From Chitinophagaceae bacterium LGM1 (lineage in GTDB: Bacteria > Bacteroidota > Bacteroidia > Chitinophagales > Chitinophagaceae): a stretch of DNA of 64,000 nt. How positions within the stretch are numbered: position 1 is the stretch's first letter; every line of letters starts with the position of its first letter. The notes below the pieces were generated by a model that did no database searches, was not told the DNA's origin, and worked only from the letters and a program-made list of their open reading frames with translations. The position numbers and the translations under genes are program-made. The stretch covers positions 930,001-994,000 of the forward strand of contig CP075895.1 in assembly GCA_018604165.1 (NCBI GenBank), in the 5' to 3' direction. Below, piece after piece: positions 26,403 through 36,019 of the stretch.

Positions 26403-29400
26403 TTATTGTATAGATACCGATGTGGTGTAGAACTTACCTGAAATCTGCACCTTCACCCTGTACACACCAGACGATAGTTTGTTGCCGAGGTCTATAACGT
26501 GTTCCAGTTTTTTGTTGGTGGGTTTAGCGCTCTCTGTATCTACCAACTTACCATCTGAGCCAAAGATGTAGATAGGTACGTCCATATCATCGTCTGTACC
26601 TGCTATTAAAGTAAACTTGCCTTTGTTGGGGTTGGGGTAGGTGTACACCGTTTTGCCTACCTGTTCAGGCTTTTCTTTTACGTCTATTTTTATGCTGCTG
26701 GTTGCTTTACAATCTGCAATGCTGGCTGTAACGGTATAGATGCCTGCCATATTCAGTACCGTACTGGTAAGTATGGGCGATAAGAAGTCTGACTGATAAT
26801 TATTAGGGCCAGTCCATAGGTATGCTACACCTGTTTGCGGATTGGTAATTTGCAGCTTCAATGTTTCGCCTATAAATAGCGGTGTGTTGGCAGTGAGTAC
26901 TGGTGTGTCTGGGCTTTGGTTGACGGTAACATTGGTAGTGCTTTCTTTAGTACAACCATTTAGCGACACAGTGACTTTATACATGCCAGATGCTTGTGCA
27001 GTAGTGTTTGTAAGTAACGGATTTTGTAATGTGCTGCTAAAGCCTGCGGGCCCCGCCCAGCTATATGTTGTACCGCTAATATTATTGGTAGCAGATAATT
27101 GCAGTTCAGTTTTGCTGCATTTAGGACCATTGTTAGATGCAAAAACAGAGTCTGGAGATTGTTTTACAACAACTGTGATACTGGTATCTTCTTTACAGCC
27201 AAATACGTTTGTATTGGTTACAGTGTATACTCCATTCTGCACAAGTGTTATTTTGCTCATAACAGGAGATTTTACAGTGCTTGTAAAGCCTGTAGGCCCT
27301 ACCCAGCTATAAGCTGTAACGGTAGCCGTATCGGTTACATCAAGCTTCAATGAGTCGCCACTGCACAGTTCTGGTACAGGGGCGATAACAGGACGTGGTA
27401 ATGGCCTGATACGAACATTGACAGTGTCCTCTTCGCCCGGGCAATTGGCCATATTAGTTATTGCAGTTACCCGATACCTTCCTCTGTAAGAGGTATCAAC
27501 AGGAGCTGCGAAGAAGGTGTCGTTTTGCGGTACAGTCAGTTTGGGGTCTACCCATTGGAAGTAGATATCGGGTGTAGGGCAGGATACGGTTAGTAAGAGT
27601 GTATCGCCTGTACATACAGACGTGTCGCCAGTAATGGTAGATTTGGCAGGGCTCTGCACTACACGCACATTCACGGTGTCTTTTGCTTTGCAACCATAAT
27701 TATCGCATAGTAGTATATAATCGCCTGCTTTTGCCAGCGTGGCAGTAGGGACGAATGTATTGGCGAGATTGCTGGTAAAACCAGCTGGACCTGTCCAGCT
27801 AAAATTGCCAACTAATGGTAAATTACCATCGCCTATTGTAATGTTTGTATTCTCGCAAACAGGTTCTATGGCGTAGGCTTGTGGTTTGCGGTATTGAGAT
27901 ATACGGATTGGGATATCGTAATTATAGAACGTATCTGCAGGGGCAGAGCTTATAATACGTATTTTATATCCTCTGCCGTCAACAGTTGTCAGTGGCAAGT
28001 AACAAGCTATTGTGCCTTCTTGTGCAGCAGTAATACTGGCAATATTGACTGGTGTAGCAAAACTGCCAGCAATATTTGAAAGCTGTACTGTAAATGTATT
28101 GGTAGATCTGAACCTATTGGTTGTGTTGTATTTTACATATAGTGTATCTCCCGCACATAGCATCGTATCTGCAAACGGGTATTTGATAAAAACATTCGTA
28201 TCCGCCTGAAACTGTGCAACAAATCCGCGTGGGCCAGGCAAGCCGGCGTGTTGTGGTTGGAAACCACCTGATGTAGCAACACCACCGCCATTTGTGGCAC
28301 CACCAATATATATTTTACCAAACGAATAAGCACCTTCGCAATAGAATTCACTTCCGGTATCGCCATAGTAGGTTCCCCATTTGCGTTGCCCTTCAGGGGT
28401 AAAGCGCATCATAAAGGGGTCACATTCCGGTATGAAATAAGGGCTGGGTGCAGGGTTGGGTAATGGGCCGGAATTTACTACATCATAGTTGCCGGGTGTT
28501 GCTATGTTTGTGTAACTACCAGTGCGACCAAAGCAATATAATGCACTATTTGGCGCTATAGATAGTTCTGTAATACGGTCGTTGCCAAGAGAGTCGCCCA
28601 CATAAGTACCCCATTGACGAACACCGTCTTTATTTAACTTAGCCAGAAATGCATCTGTAGCAACTGCCGGGTTAGGACCACTATAGCTTGGGCGAAAAGC
28701 ACCTGTAGTGCCAATACCCGACTGGCTGAGTGTACTACCAGATATATATAAGTTGCGGAAGGAGTCAGTTACCATTGAAAGAATCTCATCGTAATCTAAA
28801 CCACCATAGTAAGTACCCCATATGCGCGTGTTGCCGGTAGAGTCGAATTTGGCAATGTAGCCATCGCATGCACCACCGGCAAAACTGCCAAGATGTGCGG
28901 TACTGCTTGCAATATCTGCAGTAGCTGTAGTAAAGCCGCCGAAATACACATTCTTGTCACCATCGCAAGTGATTGTATTAACAGTACCCCTGTAGTATGT
29001 AGCCCATAATCTGCTACCATTAGGTGAGAATTTAGCCAAAAAGCCTGTAGACGGTGTAGTACGCCATGCACCGGAAGTGCTGATATTGTTGCTGCTGTTT
29101 GAGTTGCCACCAAAGTATATATTGTTGCTGGCATCGCAGGCTACAGCAAATCCCTCATCATAATAGCTGCCACCGTAAAATGTGCTCCACGCTAACGTGC
29201 CTGTATTGGTAAACTTTGCCAGAAATGCATCATAATCATAACCACCGGGTAATAGAAAGCTACCGTTGTATTGTTGGTGCATCCCGACAGCACTAATTTC
29301 CCAATAACTGGTACTATGGCCTGTAATGATAAGGTTGCCAAGCCTGTCGCAAGTAGCTGCGTTTATTTGTTCGGTGCCCATACCACCAAAAAAAGTTGCC

Positions 29401-30389
29401 CAGTCGCGCGTGCCGTCAGGCAGAAATCGTACGATAAACCCATCAAAATTTCCGCCACCATATAATGGCTGATGAACGCCAGCTGTTGATGCAATAGATG
29501 TAGAATACTGTGTGTGGCCGCAAAGAAACACGTTGCCGATGCTGTCTGCAGCAACACTGGTGCCCAAGCTAAACTCTATGTTGCCGTAATAACTGCCCCA
29601 ATTGAGTATCGGGTCTATGATAATGGTTCCATCAGTGTTTGCAACATCGAATGATACTACATTGTTATTGAGTTTGTAAGAAGATGCAATCTCTTGTTTT
29701 GTTTCTTTGTTGTACGTATATGGTTTTTGCTCGGTAATGCTACCGTAAGGTGTGTTGATAGTTAATGAGCCATTTTGAAATCTGATATTGTCGGCTCCAT
29801 CGTACTGTAATTTTATGTCGGCGGGGTTTCCACCAGGATGTACAACAAAGTCGTATTTCATGCCCAAATAGTCGTTGCCAGATGTATATAGTACCCAATC
29901 TATATCCGGGTATATGTCTTTATACACAATTTTTTTGCAACTCTTTGCTGATATGCCTTTGGGGTTGATAGAGGCATTGTAATAATTTTCTGTATAGTGT
30001 TCAATATCTTCCATCTCAACAACTGCGGCAGTATTTGCACCCACCAAGCGCATGTTGAGTATGTAATATGTGACATCTTTAGGTTTTGCGGGTTTGTCTG
30101 TGTTTGCATTGTTTTTAGTATTGTCTGCATCAGTTTGTTTTGCCCACATATACTGTAGCAAGCCGCTGCCCACATATACATTCACCATATTTGCACGAAG
30201 GCTGAAATCAAGGTCTTTTCTTGCTTTGCCGAACTCATCGAGCAACTGGCCATTATTTTGAATAAATAATGCTGATGCAGTTGATTGACTTAGTGTTTTC
30301 GAGTCGTTTTTTGCAAATAATATGACCTGCTGCATTAACAGCACAAAACAGCATACTATTACCCTGAGCCTGGTATTAAGCGATATCAC
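26403..30389 (-). CDS. Very large secreted T9SS protein, DUF7948 plus SBBP repeats plus Ig-like domains
   Basis: 1328 residues. Signal peptide at the N-terminus; 'FIQNNGQLLDEFGKARKDL' starts the DUF7948-type domain (to about residue 260); a run of SBBP beta-propeller repeats ('YGGSYYDEGFAVACDASNNIYF' type, about 265-720); several Ig/PKD-like domains with 'YSWAGPAGFSSTLQNP' repeats (about 830-1240); and a C-terminal T9SS type A sorting domain ('YPNPNKGKFTLIAG' to the end). Probably an adhesin or surface protein exported by the Por/type IX system and attached or released outside. Confidence 0.88.
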   Translation of the reverse strand: MISLNTRLRVIVCCFVLLMQQVILFAKNDSKTLSQSTASALFIQNNGQLLDEFGKARKDLDFSLRANMVNVYVGSGLLQYMWAKQTDADNTKNNANTDKPAKPKDVTYYILNMRLVGANTAAVVEMEDIEHYTENYYNASINPKGISAKSCKKIVYKDIYPDIDWVLYTSGNDYLGMKYDFVVHPGGNPADIKLQYDGADNIRFQNGSLTINTPYGSITEQKPYTYNKETKQEIASSYKLNNNVVSFDVANTDGTIIIDPILNWGSYYGNIEFSLGTSVAADSIGNVFLCGHTQYSTSIASTAGVHQPLYGGGNFDGFIVRFLPDGTRDWATFFGGMGTEQINAATCDRLGNLIITGHSTSYWEISAVGMHQQYNGSFLLPGGYDYDAFLAKFTNTGTLAWSTFYGGSYYDEGFAVACDASNNIYFGGNSNSSNNISTSGAWRTTPSTGFLAKFSPNGSRLWATYYRGTVNTITCDGDKNVYFGGFTTATADIASSTAHLGSFAGGACDGYIAKFDSTGNTRIWGTYYGGLDYDEILSMVTDSFRNLYISGSTLSQSGIGTTGAFRPSYSGPNPAVATDAFLAKLNKDGVRQWGTYVGDSLGNDRITELSIAPNSALYCFGRTGSYTNIATPGNYDVVNSGPLPNPAPSPYFIPECDPFMMRFTPEGQRKWGTYYGDTGSEFYCEGAYSFGKIYIGGATNGGGVATSGGFQPQHAGLPGPRGFVAQFQADTNVFIKYPFADTMLCAGDTLYVKYNTTNRFRSTNTFTVQLSNIAGSFATPVNIASITAAQEGTIACYLPLTTVDGRGYKIRIISSAPADTFYNYDIPIRISQYRKPQAYAIEPVCENTNITIGDGNLPLVGNFSWTGPAGFTSNLANTFVPTATLAKAGDYILLCDNYGCKAKDTVNVRVVQSPAKSTITGDTSVCTGDTLLLTVSCPTPDIYFQWVDPKLTVPQNDTFFAAPVDTSYRGRYRVTAITNMANCPGEEDTVNVRIRPLPRPVIAPVPELCSGDSLKLDVTDTATVTAYSWVGPTGFTSTVKSPVMSKITLVQNGVYTVTNTNVFGCKEDTSITVVVKQSPDSVFASNNGPKCSKTELQLSATNNISGTTYSWAGPAGFSSTLQNPLLTNTTAQASGMYKVTVSLNGCTKESTTNVTVNQSPDTPVLTANTPLFIGETLKLQITNPQTGVAYLWTGPNNYQSDFLSPILTSTVLNMAGIYTVTASIADCKATSSIKIDVKEKPEQVGKTVYTYPNPNKGKFTLIAGTDDDMDVPIYIFGSDGKLVDTESAKPTNKKLEHVIDLGNKLSSGVYRVKVQISGKFYTTSVSIQ

Positions 30390-30519
30390 AGATAAATACA
30401 GTTAGTTTGAATACTAAATTTAACAATTCCTATCGATAAATCAGGATTTGATGCAGTATGATTGAATTAAAATTGAATTAAACAGCTATGTTTTCATTTT
30501 TCCAAGATGTTATGTGCTT

Positions 30520-30603
30520 GTTAACAGGTTGTAAAACTGAAGTTAACCAGGTGCTATAATTTTAATATGCTATGCTGCTATGACGATATTTACATCATCA
30601 AAC
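30520..30603 (+). promoter_or_regulatory. Promoter region A with phased GTTAA boxes
   Basis: GTTAA at 30520-30524 and 30542-30546, exactly 22 bp apart, lie 66 and 44 bp upstream of the box ATATTTACATCATCAAAC (30586-30603). Nearly the same box and the same two distances occur at two other loci in this window (35721 and 38799). An A-rich leader then runs to the ATG at 30620. Confidence 0.6.
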
Positions 30604-30619
30604 AAACAAACACAACAAA

Positions 30620-31162
30620 ATGAAAAAGTACTTATTGCTGACCTTAATGATTGTAGCTGCGCAAAAGCTAGTAGCACAAACACCAACAGGTGACGCAACA
30701 CAAACTACCAATCTTAACCTTACCAATGCAATAGACATTACTTTTACAGCAAATGCAAGTGCTACAGGTGCTACCCTCAATTTCAACTTCAATACTGTAA
30801 ATGATTACGCAAATGGCTTGGAAAGTGCCCCTGTACAAATGAAAGTAAGGTCTAACAGGCGTTTTAACATTTCTGTAAAATCAAGCAGTGCCTATTTTAC
30901 TTATGCAGGTTCTGCAAGTCCTGCACCACAAATGTATGTAGGTAATGTATTGTACTTTAAAATGACACAAAACAATACAGGTGGCTGGTCTTTGGTAAAT
31001 AACAGGTATGATTATATTGATCATTACAACTGGAATTTTTTAATGAATGGTATAAACGGTGGTAATCAAAACTTTACAATTGTGTACAGGGTTACACCCG
31101 GGTTTGCTTATCCCGCGGGTACTTATACCACAGATGTAGTATACACAGCAACGCAACAATAA
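30620..31162 (+). CDS. Small secreted protein, paralogue of 38865-39419
   Basis: 180 residues with signal peptide ending 'KLVAQ'. The mature part begins 'TPTGDATQTTNLNLTNAIDI' and ends 'PGFAYPAGTYTTDVVYTATQ', shared with the paralogue at 38865. The layout (a donor-like N-terminal strand rich in Thr/Asn, an Ig-like beta fold, no sorting domain) recalls surface fibre subunits or DUF4402-type proteins, but I cannot assign a family. It has its own promoter of the phased GTTAA type and its own terminator. Confidence 0.75.
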   Translation: MKKYLLLTLMIVAAQKLVAQTPTGDATQTTNLNLTNAIDITFTANASATGATLNFNFNTVNDYANGLESAPVQMKVRSNRRFNISVKSSSAYFTYAGSASPAPQMYVGNVLYFKMTQNNTGGWSLVNNRYDYIDHYNWNFLMNGINGGNQNFTIVYRVTPGFAYPAGTYTTDVVYTATQQ

Positions 31163-31181
31163 TTGAAAGGCATATTTGTAT

Positions 31182-31210
31182 AAATAAGGGAAGCAAGGCT
31201 TCCCTTATTT
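31182..31210 (+). terminator. Perfect hairpin terminator
   Basis: A 13-bp stem (AAATAAGGGAAGC with its complement) around a 3-nt loop, then GATTTTT. It lies 20 nt after the secreted protein gene. Confidence 0.85.
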
Positions 31211-31299
31211 GATTTTTAACATTTTATAGTGTGAATACCGGCCTAAGATATCATGGGTAACAAGCAGGATTACTTATATTCGTACCCAAACATTGACAT

Positions 31300-32805
31300 A
31301 TGATAAAAAAAATAGCGTTGTGTCTGGCTTACTGTATCAGTACTACAATTCTACAAGCCCAAATACTGTCAATAGACTCCATAGAACTGAAGCAGTTTGA
31401 AGTAAAATCTTCTCCAAACAATGGTGGTGTACTAATCCATAACATTGTATCCGGAAAGAATACAGTACTGGAAATACTGTATGCCAAAAATGGCTATGCT
31501 ACTTTGTCAAAAATAGAAACCCCGGTAAGTAAAACGGCTATAGTAGCTGACGCCTCTATTATGGACGAGGGTATATTGGTCTTAACCATTGACGCTGCAC
31601 AGAAAAACAGTGTACTTACCTTATTTGGTTTTGAAGGAAAAATACTACAACAAAAGACTGAGCAGATTGCTGTATTGCCACCGGGCAATACAATGAAGCA
31701 ATACTACACGGGCATCATGATGGGAACATACTACACCATAATGCCTGAGGCAGATAAAAGCGGTGGGTATAAGATAACAACCTATGATAATGAGTTGAAG
31801 GAGTTGTCAAAGCAATCGTATACTGGCAGGAAAGGTATGCTTGAGTTGATAACAGTGAAAAAGGAAATGGATAAATTATATCTATTAAGGAAAGAGGTGC
31901 TGGATGCTAAACAACAAAAGTATGCATACAGTATACATACATTCTCTCCCCACATGCCAGACGCTGCGGGTACTGTAAGTTTGGAAGATAATGAAGGTGA
32001 TTATAGTATGCCTCTAAACATAAATGCCCGACATGGTATGTTGTTTGTTGCGGGAGCATACTATAAAAACGGCAAATACGAAGATGGTAAAGCGGCAGGT
32101 ATCATGATACAACAAATGGCACCGGACGGCCAGGTGATACGTAAAGCAAAAATACCTGCTGACAGGCTCAATCAATTTTTGCCGGACACGTGGATAGCAT
32201 CACTATCTAAAGATGCTTATTTGAGTGTGTTGGATGTGTATGACAACATGGGCAAAATAGTAGTAGTTGGCGAAATGTTGAAAAAAGAGGTAAAAGGAAA
32301 GGATACGCGATTGCAGATTTCTGATATGATTGTAATGCACATTAATCAGGAGAATGATATTGAAAAACTGCAGTTTGTTGAAAAAAGCCCTGCTATGAAT
32401 ATTAACCTTTCTGGTATTGCATCAACGTACAACCTGCATAATACCGCGGAATGGTTATGTTATAATAAGCTATATAATTATCAGTTTTCATTGAATATTA
32501 ACGGGAAACAACACTTGTGCTATATGAATGCAGACACTGCACAGATTGCAGCTACAATGTCTGTAACTGATGCAGATAGTGTAGTTGGTGAAAATAGCGG
32601 TATTATACTTTTAAGCAGATTGCCAGACCCTAATAGGCACATGAGCAGAAAACTGAAGCTGTCATTGAATGCAGACAAACCTGAAACTACTATGAGGGCC
32701 GCAAGCAGGTACACATACGTGTTGCCGCTTGACGAAATAAGAATTTTAATTTGCAACTATAGCAGACCAAGACTACAGTTGATAGTAGACACTGCAAGAA
32801 AATAA
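31300..32805 (+). CDS. Secreted hypothetical protein
   Basis: 501 residues with N-terminal signal peptide (MIKKIALCLAYCISTTILQA). The rest is predicted beta-rich, consistent with a propeller-like protein, but no repeat or family is recognised. It lacks a T9SS sorting domain, so it is probably periplasmic or outer-membrane-associated. Followed by a terminator. Confidence 0.65.
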   Translation: MIKKIALCLAYCISTTILQAQILSIDSIELKQFEVKSSPNNGGVLIHNIVSGKNTVLEILYAKNGYATLSKIETPVSKTAIVADASIMDEGILVLTIDAAQKNSVLTLFGFEGKILQQKTEQIAVLPPGNTMKQYYTGIMMGTYYTIMPEADKSGGYKITTYDNELKELSKQSYTGRKGMLELITVKKEMDKLYLLRKEVLDAKQQKYAYSIHTFSPHMPDAAGTVSLEDNEGDYSMPLNINARHGMLFVAGAYYKNGKYEDGKAAGIMIQQMAPDGQVIRKAKIPADRLNQFLPDTWIASLSKDAYLSVLDVYDNMGKIVVVGEMLKKEVKGKDTRLQISDMIVMHINQENDIEKLQFVEKSPAMNINLSGIASTYNLHNTAEWLCYNKLYNYQFSLNINGKQHLCYMNADTAQIAATMSVTDADSVVGENSGIILLSRLPDPNRHMSRKLKLSLNADKPETTMRAASRYTYVLPLDEIRILICNYSRPRLQLIVDTARK

Positions 32806-32815
32806 AAAGCAAGAA

Positions 32816-32845
32816 GCCACCAGGAATGGTGGCATTCTTTTTTAT
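32816..32845 (+). terminator. Terminator after 31300-32805
   Basis: GCCACC and GGTGGC pair around AGGAAT, followed by ATTCTTTTTT. It lies 11 nt after the stop codon. Confidence 0.8.
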
Positions 32846-32999
32846 CAAACAAAACAAACGAGGTATATGCCCGTAGGTCTAAATATTCTGATACTTCAAA
32901 ACTTAACAAAAGTAATTATGAATATGACAATTAGTACAGTTTTAGACTAATTATTTATAAACGATATTACTGTATATACAACTTATAATAATAGCAATA

Positions 33000-33506
33000 T
33001 TATCTTCTGAATGTCAGTACCCAATACCCGGGTTCATAATCGTCTGGCAATAAAGTATATTCATAATTTCTGCCATTGAATATTATTGGGGTGCCTGTAG
33101 TACTGCTGGTCATAACCCTATCTGCAGATAAATTTGCACTGAACAAGAAGTTGTAAATATTGGTAATGATTTGCAACTCACCACTTATGCTCTGATAATC
33201 TACTACAGCTTTTTTAGGTGTTTTATTTTCTTCATCCGGGCTTTGTATATCAAATGCATAATCTACCCGCAATGTTTCATTTTTCTCATTTTTATACACA
33301 TAGCGCACATAATGCCTTTTTTCATTATCAATGAAGGCAAGTTTGTAACCCGGTGCAAATTCTACCATTTTTTCGCTAAAACGCTTAGCAATAATTACAC
33401 TGGTATCTAATGCTAATACTCTTACTGCCAATGGTTCATAACCATCGGTTTGGGCATTTGCTTTAATGCCCAAACATACCAGCAAACAAGTAATAATCAG
33501 CTTCAA
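33000..33506 (-). CDS. Secreted hypothetical protein
   Basis: 168 residues. Signal peptide 'MKLIITCLLVCLGIKANAQ'; the mature part is beta-rich and ends 'DYEPGYWVLTFRR'. No known domain or sorting signal. Confidence 0.65.
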   Translation of the reverse strand: MKLIITCLLVCLGIKANAQTDGYEPLAVRVLALDTSVIIAKRFSEKMVEFAPGYKLAFIDNEKRHYVRYVYKNEKNETLRVDYAFDIQSPDEENKTPKKAVVDYQSISGELQIITNIYNFLFSANLSADRVMTSSTTGTPIIFNGRNYEYTLLPDDYEPGYWVLTFRR

Positions 33507-33558
33507 CAGGTATATAAATTATTACTTACTAAAATAAACAAAACAATCAAAAATAGAT

Positions 33559-33588
33559 AATGGGTTATAGAATTCTCTATAACCCATT
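33559..33588 (-). terminator. Hairpin after the T9SS gene 33612-34976
   Basis: Perfect 13-bp stem (AATGGGTTATAGA and complement) with loop ATTC; the minus-strand tail TATCTATTTTT suits termination of the gene ending at 33612. Confidence 0.7.
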
Positions 33589-33611
33589 GTTAATATTTAC
33601 TGAGTTAATCT

Positions 33612-34976
33612 CTATTTTATGATGTTAAAAGGCTTGCTCAAAGTAATATCTCTGGAAGATACAGATAACAAATAAGTGCCTGCAGGCAAGTTGCTTACGT
33701 CTATTGGGTTACTATTTCCTGTTGAAAACCTATCATTCCACTGACGAATTACTGCACCGTTAGCATTGTATATAGAGAAAGTAGCGGCTGTAGATATATT
33801 TTGAGATAATTGGATATGCAGTTTATCTACCGCAGGCACTGGGTATAAAATAGCTTCAGTTGTATTAGAGGTAATACTCTCCAGGCCAGTCGGGGCATAA
33901 TATTCATAGTAGTAAGATAGTTGTGTATTTCCAGACATCGGCTTCCAAGCACCTATTGCGGCATCCCAGCTATTTAATGTTATTGTTTCAATAAGATTGG
34001 TAGCATTATATATGTATACTTCTCTGGTGTGATTGATATAGGTGCTGCCATTCCAAAGCATAATTATTTCAGATGTAATGTCATTTAATGTATTATACGT
34101 TAAAAGGTGCTTGCTGTGCAAAGCCCAATTGCTGCCATCCCACCTGTATTCTTTACTCTCGCTGATGTTGCTTTGGGTGTATGTATATTCATAATATTTA
34201 GTCTTGGTCCATATACTGCTTGCTTTATCCCATAGTTCGAGTGTGTAGGTTTGCACCATGTTACTGTTATTGTAACTGTATGTTTTTCGTTCGTTATTCT
34301 CGAGCTGACCTGTTCCGTGTTCAGAAACTTTGTCTATTATAGATATTACGTTGTTATTAGCATCGTAATTGTAAGATGCGCTGTATGCTACGGAATTGAT
34401 ACTTGTAACAAAATTGCCGCTGTATGTGAGTGTAGAAGGTACATTATGTGCCCATGTACCACCTACCCATAGTTGAAAGAGAGATTCATCTATTTTGTTG
34501 GTTCCGCTAATGTATTTGTATAAATACCTTGCAGAGTCTTTCCATGCAATTGTATTGAAATTCCAGTATGAATATTTAAGGGATGCAATTTTATTATCTG
34601 TATCAAATACTTGTTTTCTGTTCAATCTGTTTTCGTATGTATTGGTAAAATTGTTGTAGAGGTATGTTGTTGCATCGTCAAACAATAATGTTTCGTCAAA
34701 ATTCGGACGATCAATATCTATCAGGCTACCCCTGCCATTGTTATATTGATACCTGACAGAGTCTGATGCTTTGAAGTAATAACCATCATAACGAGCAAAA
34801 ACTTTAGCCACTACCCTATAGTTTAAAGTACTGCCAGCCTTGCCGCTGTTATGACTAAAATGCGGGAATCCCCCACCGCCTATCACTACACCTGTTGTAA
34901 GGCTTTGTGAACCAGCAGCACTATAAGATATATATGCTGTGCATAATGCTATTATGAAGAGTAATGCTTTTTTCAT
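33612..34976 (-). CDS. Secreted protein with repeats and T9SS sorting domain
   Basis: 454 residues. Signal peptide, then repeated segments of the type 'YSYNNSNMVQTYTLELWD' and 'WTKTKYYEYTYTQ', resembling YD/RHS-like beta repeats, and a C-terminal T9SS type A domain starting 'LYPVPAVDKLHIQLSQN'. Probably displayed on or released from the cell surface. Confidence 0.75.
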   Translation of the reverse strand: MKKALLFIIALCTAYISYSAAGSQSLTTGVVIGGGGFPHFSHNSGKAGSTLNYRVVAKVFARYDGYYFKASDSVRYQYNNGRGSLIDIDRPNFDETLLFDDATTYLYNNFTNTYENRLNRKQVFDTDNKIASLKYSYWNFNTIAWKDSARYLYKYISGTNKIDESLFQLWVGGTWAHNVPSTLTYSGNFVTSINSVAYSASYNYDANNNVISIIDKVSEHGTGQLENNERKTYSYNNSNMVQTYTLELWDKASSIWTKTKYYEYTYTQSNISESKEYRWDGSNWALHSKHLLTYNTLNDITSEIIMLWNGSTYINHTREVYIYNATNLIETITLNSWDAAIGAWKPMSGNTQLSYYYEYYAPTGLESITSNTTEAILYPVPAVDKLHIQLSQNISTAATFSIYNANGAVIRQWNDRFSTGNSNPIDVSNLPAGTYLLSVSSRDITLSKPFNIIK

Positions 34977-35144
34977 ATCACATAGCTTTATGAATGAATA
35001 ATGTTTTTAATGTAGCCTCAACTTCTACAATAAATCTACACATATTATTTAATACGAATTGTCATATTTCACCGGTATGACAGAATTTTGACATATCCGT
35101 TACAATTACCACCAATTGTATGACAAATATTTACCTGAAGTAGC

Positions 35145-35501
35145 CTACCGGCTGACGGTTAATATTTCTTCGAGTGTGCTGCTCCCTTTTATGGTTATTT
35201 TATACTTACCATTTGGCAGTTGGGTAACATCCAACGCGTACTGATAGCTTTTGCGTGTACCTACTTTTATTTCGGTGAGTTGGCTGTTGTATTGCATATC
35301 ATATACAACGATGCTGAATGGTTGTGCCTGTACCCAGTCTACATATATGTTGGTATATGTTTTGGCAGGGTTGGGGTATAGTTTCAGTTTGTCTGTAGTA
35401 GTTTCCTTTGTTGCTTTAGTATTTTCTTTTGTCGCAGACTGTGCTATAGCTGACGAAGCGGTAAGCAAACAGAAACAACAAGCAATAATATAGCTGCGCA
35501 T
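35145..35501 (-). CDS. Minimal secreted protein consisting mainly of a T9SS sorting domain
   Basis: The ATG at 35501 (MRSYIIACCFCLLTASSAIA) gives a clean signal peptide. Only about 25 linker residues precede the sorting domain 'KLKLYPNPAKTYTNIYVDW' that runs to the C-terminus. With almost no cargo, it may be a short surface peptide or a truncated derivative of a larger protein. It is divergent from the phased GTTAA region at 35606. Confidence 0.7.
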   Translation of the reverse strand: MRSYIIACCFCLLTASSAIAQSATKENTKATKETTTDKLKLYPNPAKTYTNIYVDWVQAQPFSIVVYDMQYNSQLTEIKVGTRKSYQYALDVTQLPNGKYKITIKGSSTLEEILTVSR

Positions 35502-35605
35502 AGTTTTTTTAGTATTTAGATATATAAATATACTAAGAAATGCGTGCAAATATTATTCTTTGATTATTGGCTGAAACTCTTTCCTGTAAATGGTTTCACA
35601 TGTCG

Positions 35606-35738
35606 GTTAACAAATGCTTTGTAAACTGGTGGTTAATCGTTTGCAATGTTTTTGGTTAACTGATTTTAAAGCCATCGTTAACTGAGCTTTATTATTTGGC
35701 AAAGGGGGTGTGCGCGATGCATCTTTGTGTCATCAAAG
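35606..35738 (+). promoter_or_regulatory. Promoter region B with phased GTTAA boxes
   Basis: GTTAA at 35606, 35632, 35655 and 35677, followed by the box ATCTTTGTGTCATCAAAG at 35721-35738. The last two are 22 bp apart and lie 66 and 44 bp upstream of the box, the same distances as in regions A and C. A long A/C-rich leader runs to the ATG at 35786. Confidence 0.6.
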
Positions 35739-35785
35739 CAAGAAATAAAAACACAAAACAAAAACACAAAATAAAACACACACAA

Positions 35786-35884
35786 ATGAAAAACACTGCA
35801 CACATCCACCAAGCTGAAGTTTCAAAGAAAATTATGTTGTTTGTATCTATCATCACATGCGTGGTGCTGGCAGTGAATTTCTAA
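35786..35884 (+). CDS. 32-residue single-span membrane peptide
   Basis: The frame encodes MKNTAHIHQAEVSKKIMLFV and so on to TAA 35882-35884: a polar N-terminus with two Lys before a single hydrophobic helix of about 16 residues. The A-rich leader without Shine-Dalgarno and the regulated promoter 50 nt upstream support a real small gene. A hairpin with a T tail follows at 35973. Function unknown. Confidence 0.55.
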   Translation: MKNTAHIHQAEVSKKIMLFVSIITCVVLAVNF

Positions 35885-35972
35885 AAAAGAAAACAGAAAG
35901 TGCCGCCTATGCGATTACAGGTTAGGTATTTTCTGTTTTTCAATTACGTTCTCTCTTATCCTCTATATGTAG

Positions 35973-36000
35973 AAAGCCCCTTTCCAGGGGCTTTGTTTTT
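35973..36000 (+). terminator. Terminator between the small peptide gene and terC
   Basis: AAAGCCCC and GGGGCTTT pair around 6 nt, followed by GTTTTT on the plus strand; it may also stop the convergent terC-type gene. Confidence 0.75.
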
Positions 36001-36019
36001 ATGTTGCAGGCGGCAGTTA

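Noticed and set aside
26842-29134. Several open frames opposite or within the large T9SS gene
   Set aside because: They follow from low stop frequency in a repetitive Thr/Gly-rich gene and have no start context or family.
35696-35785. N-terminal extension of the 32-residue peptide
   Set aside because: It would start at a TTG inside the promoter box region and translate the A-rich leader into Lys/Gln repeats; the ATG at 35786 is the sensible start.
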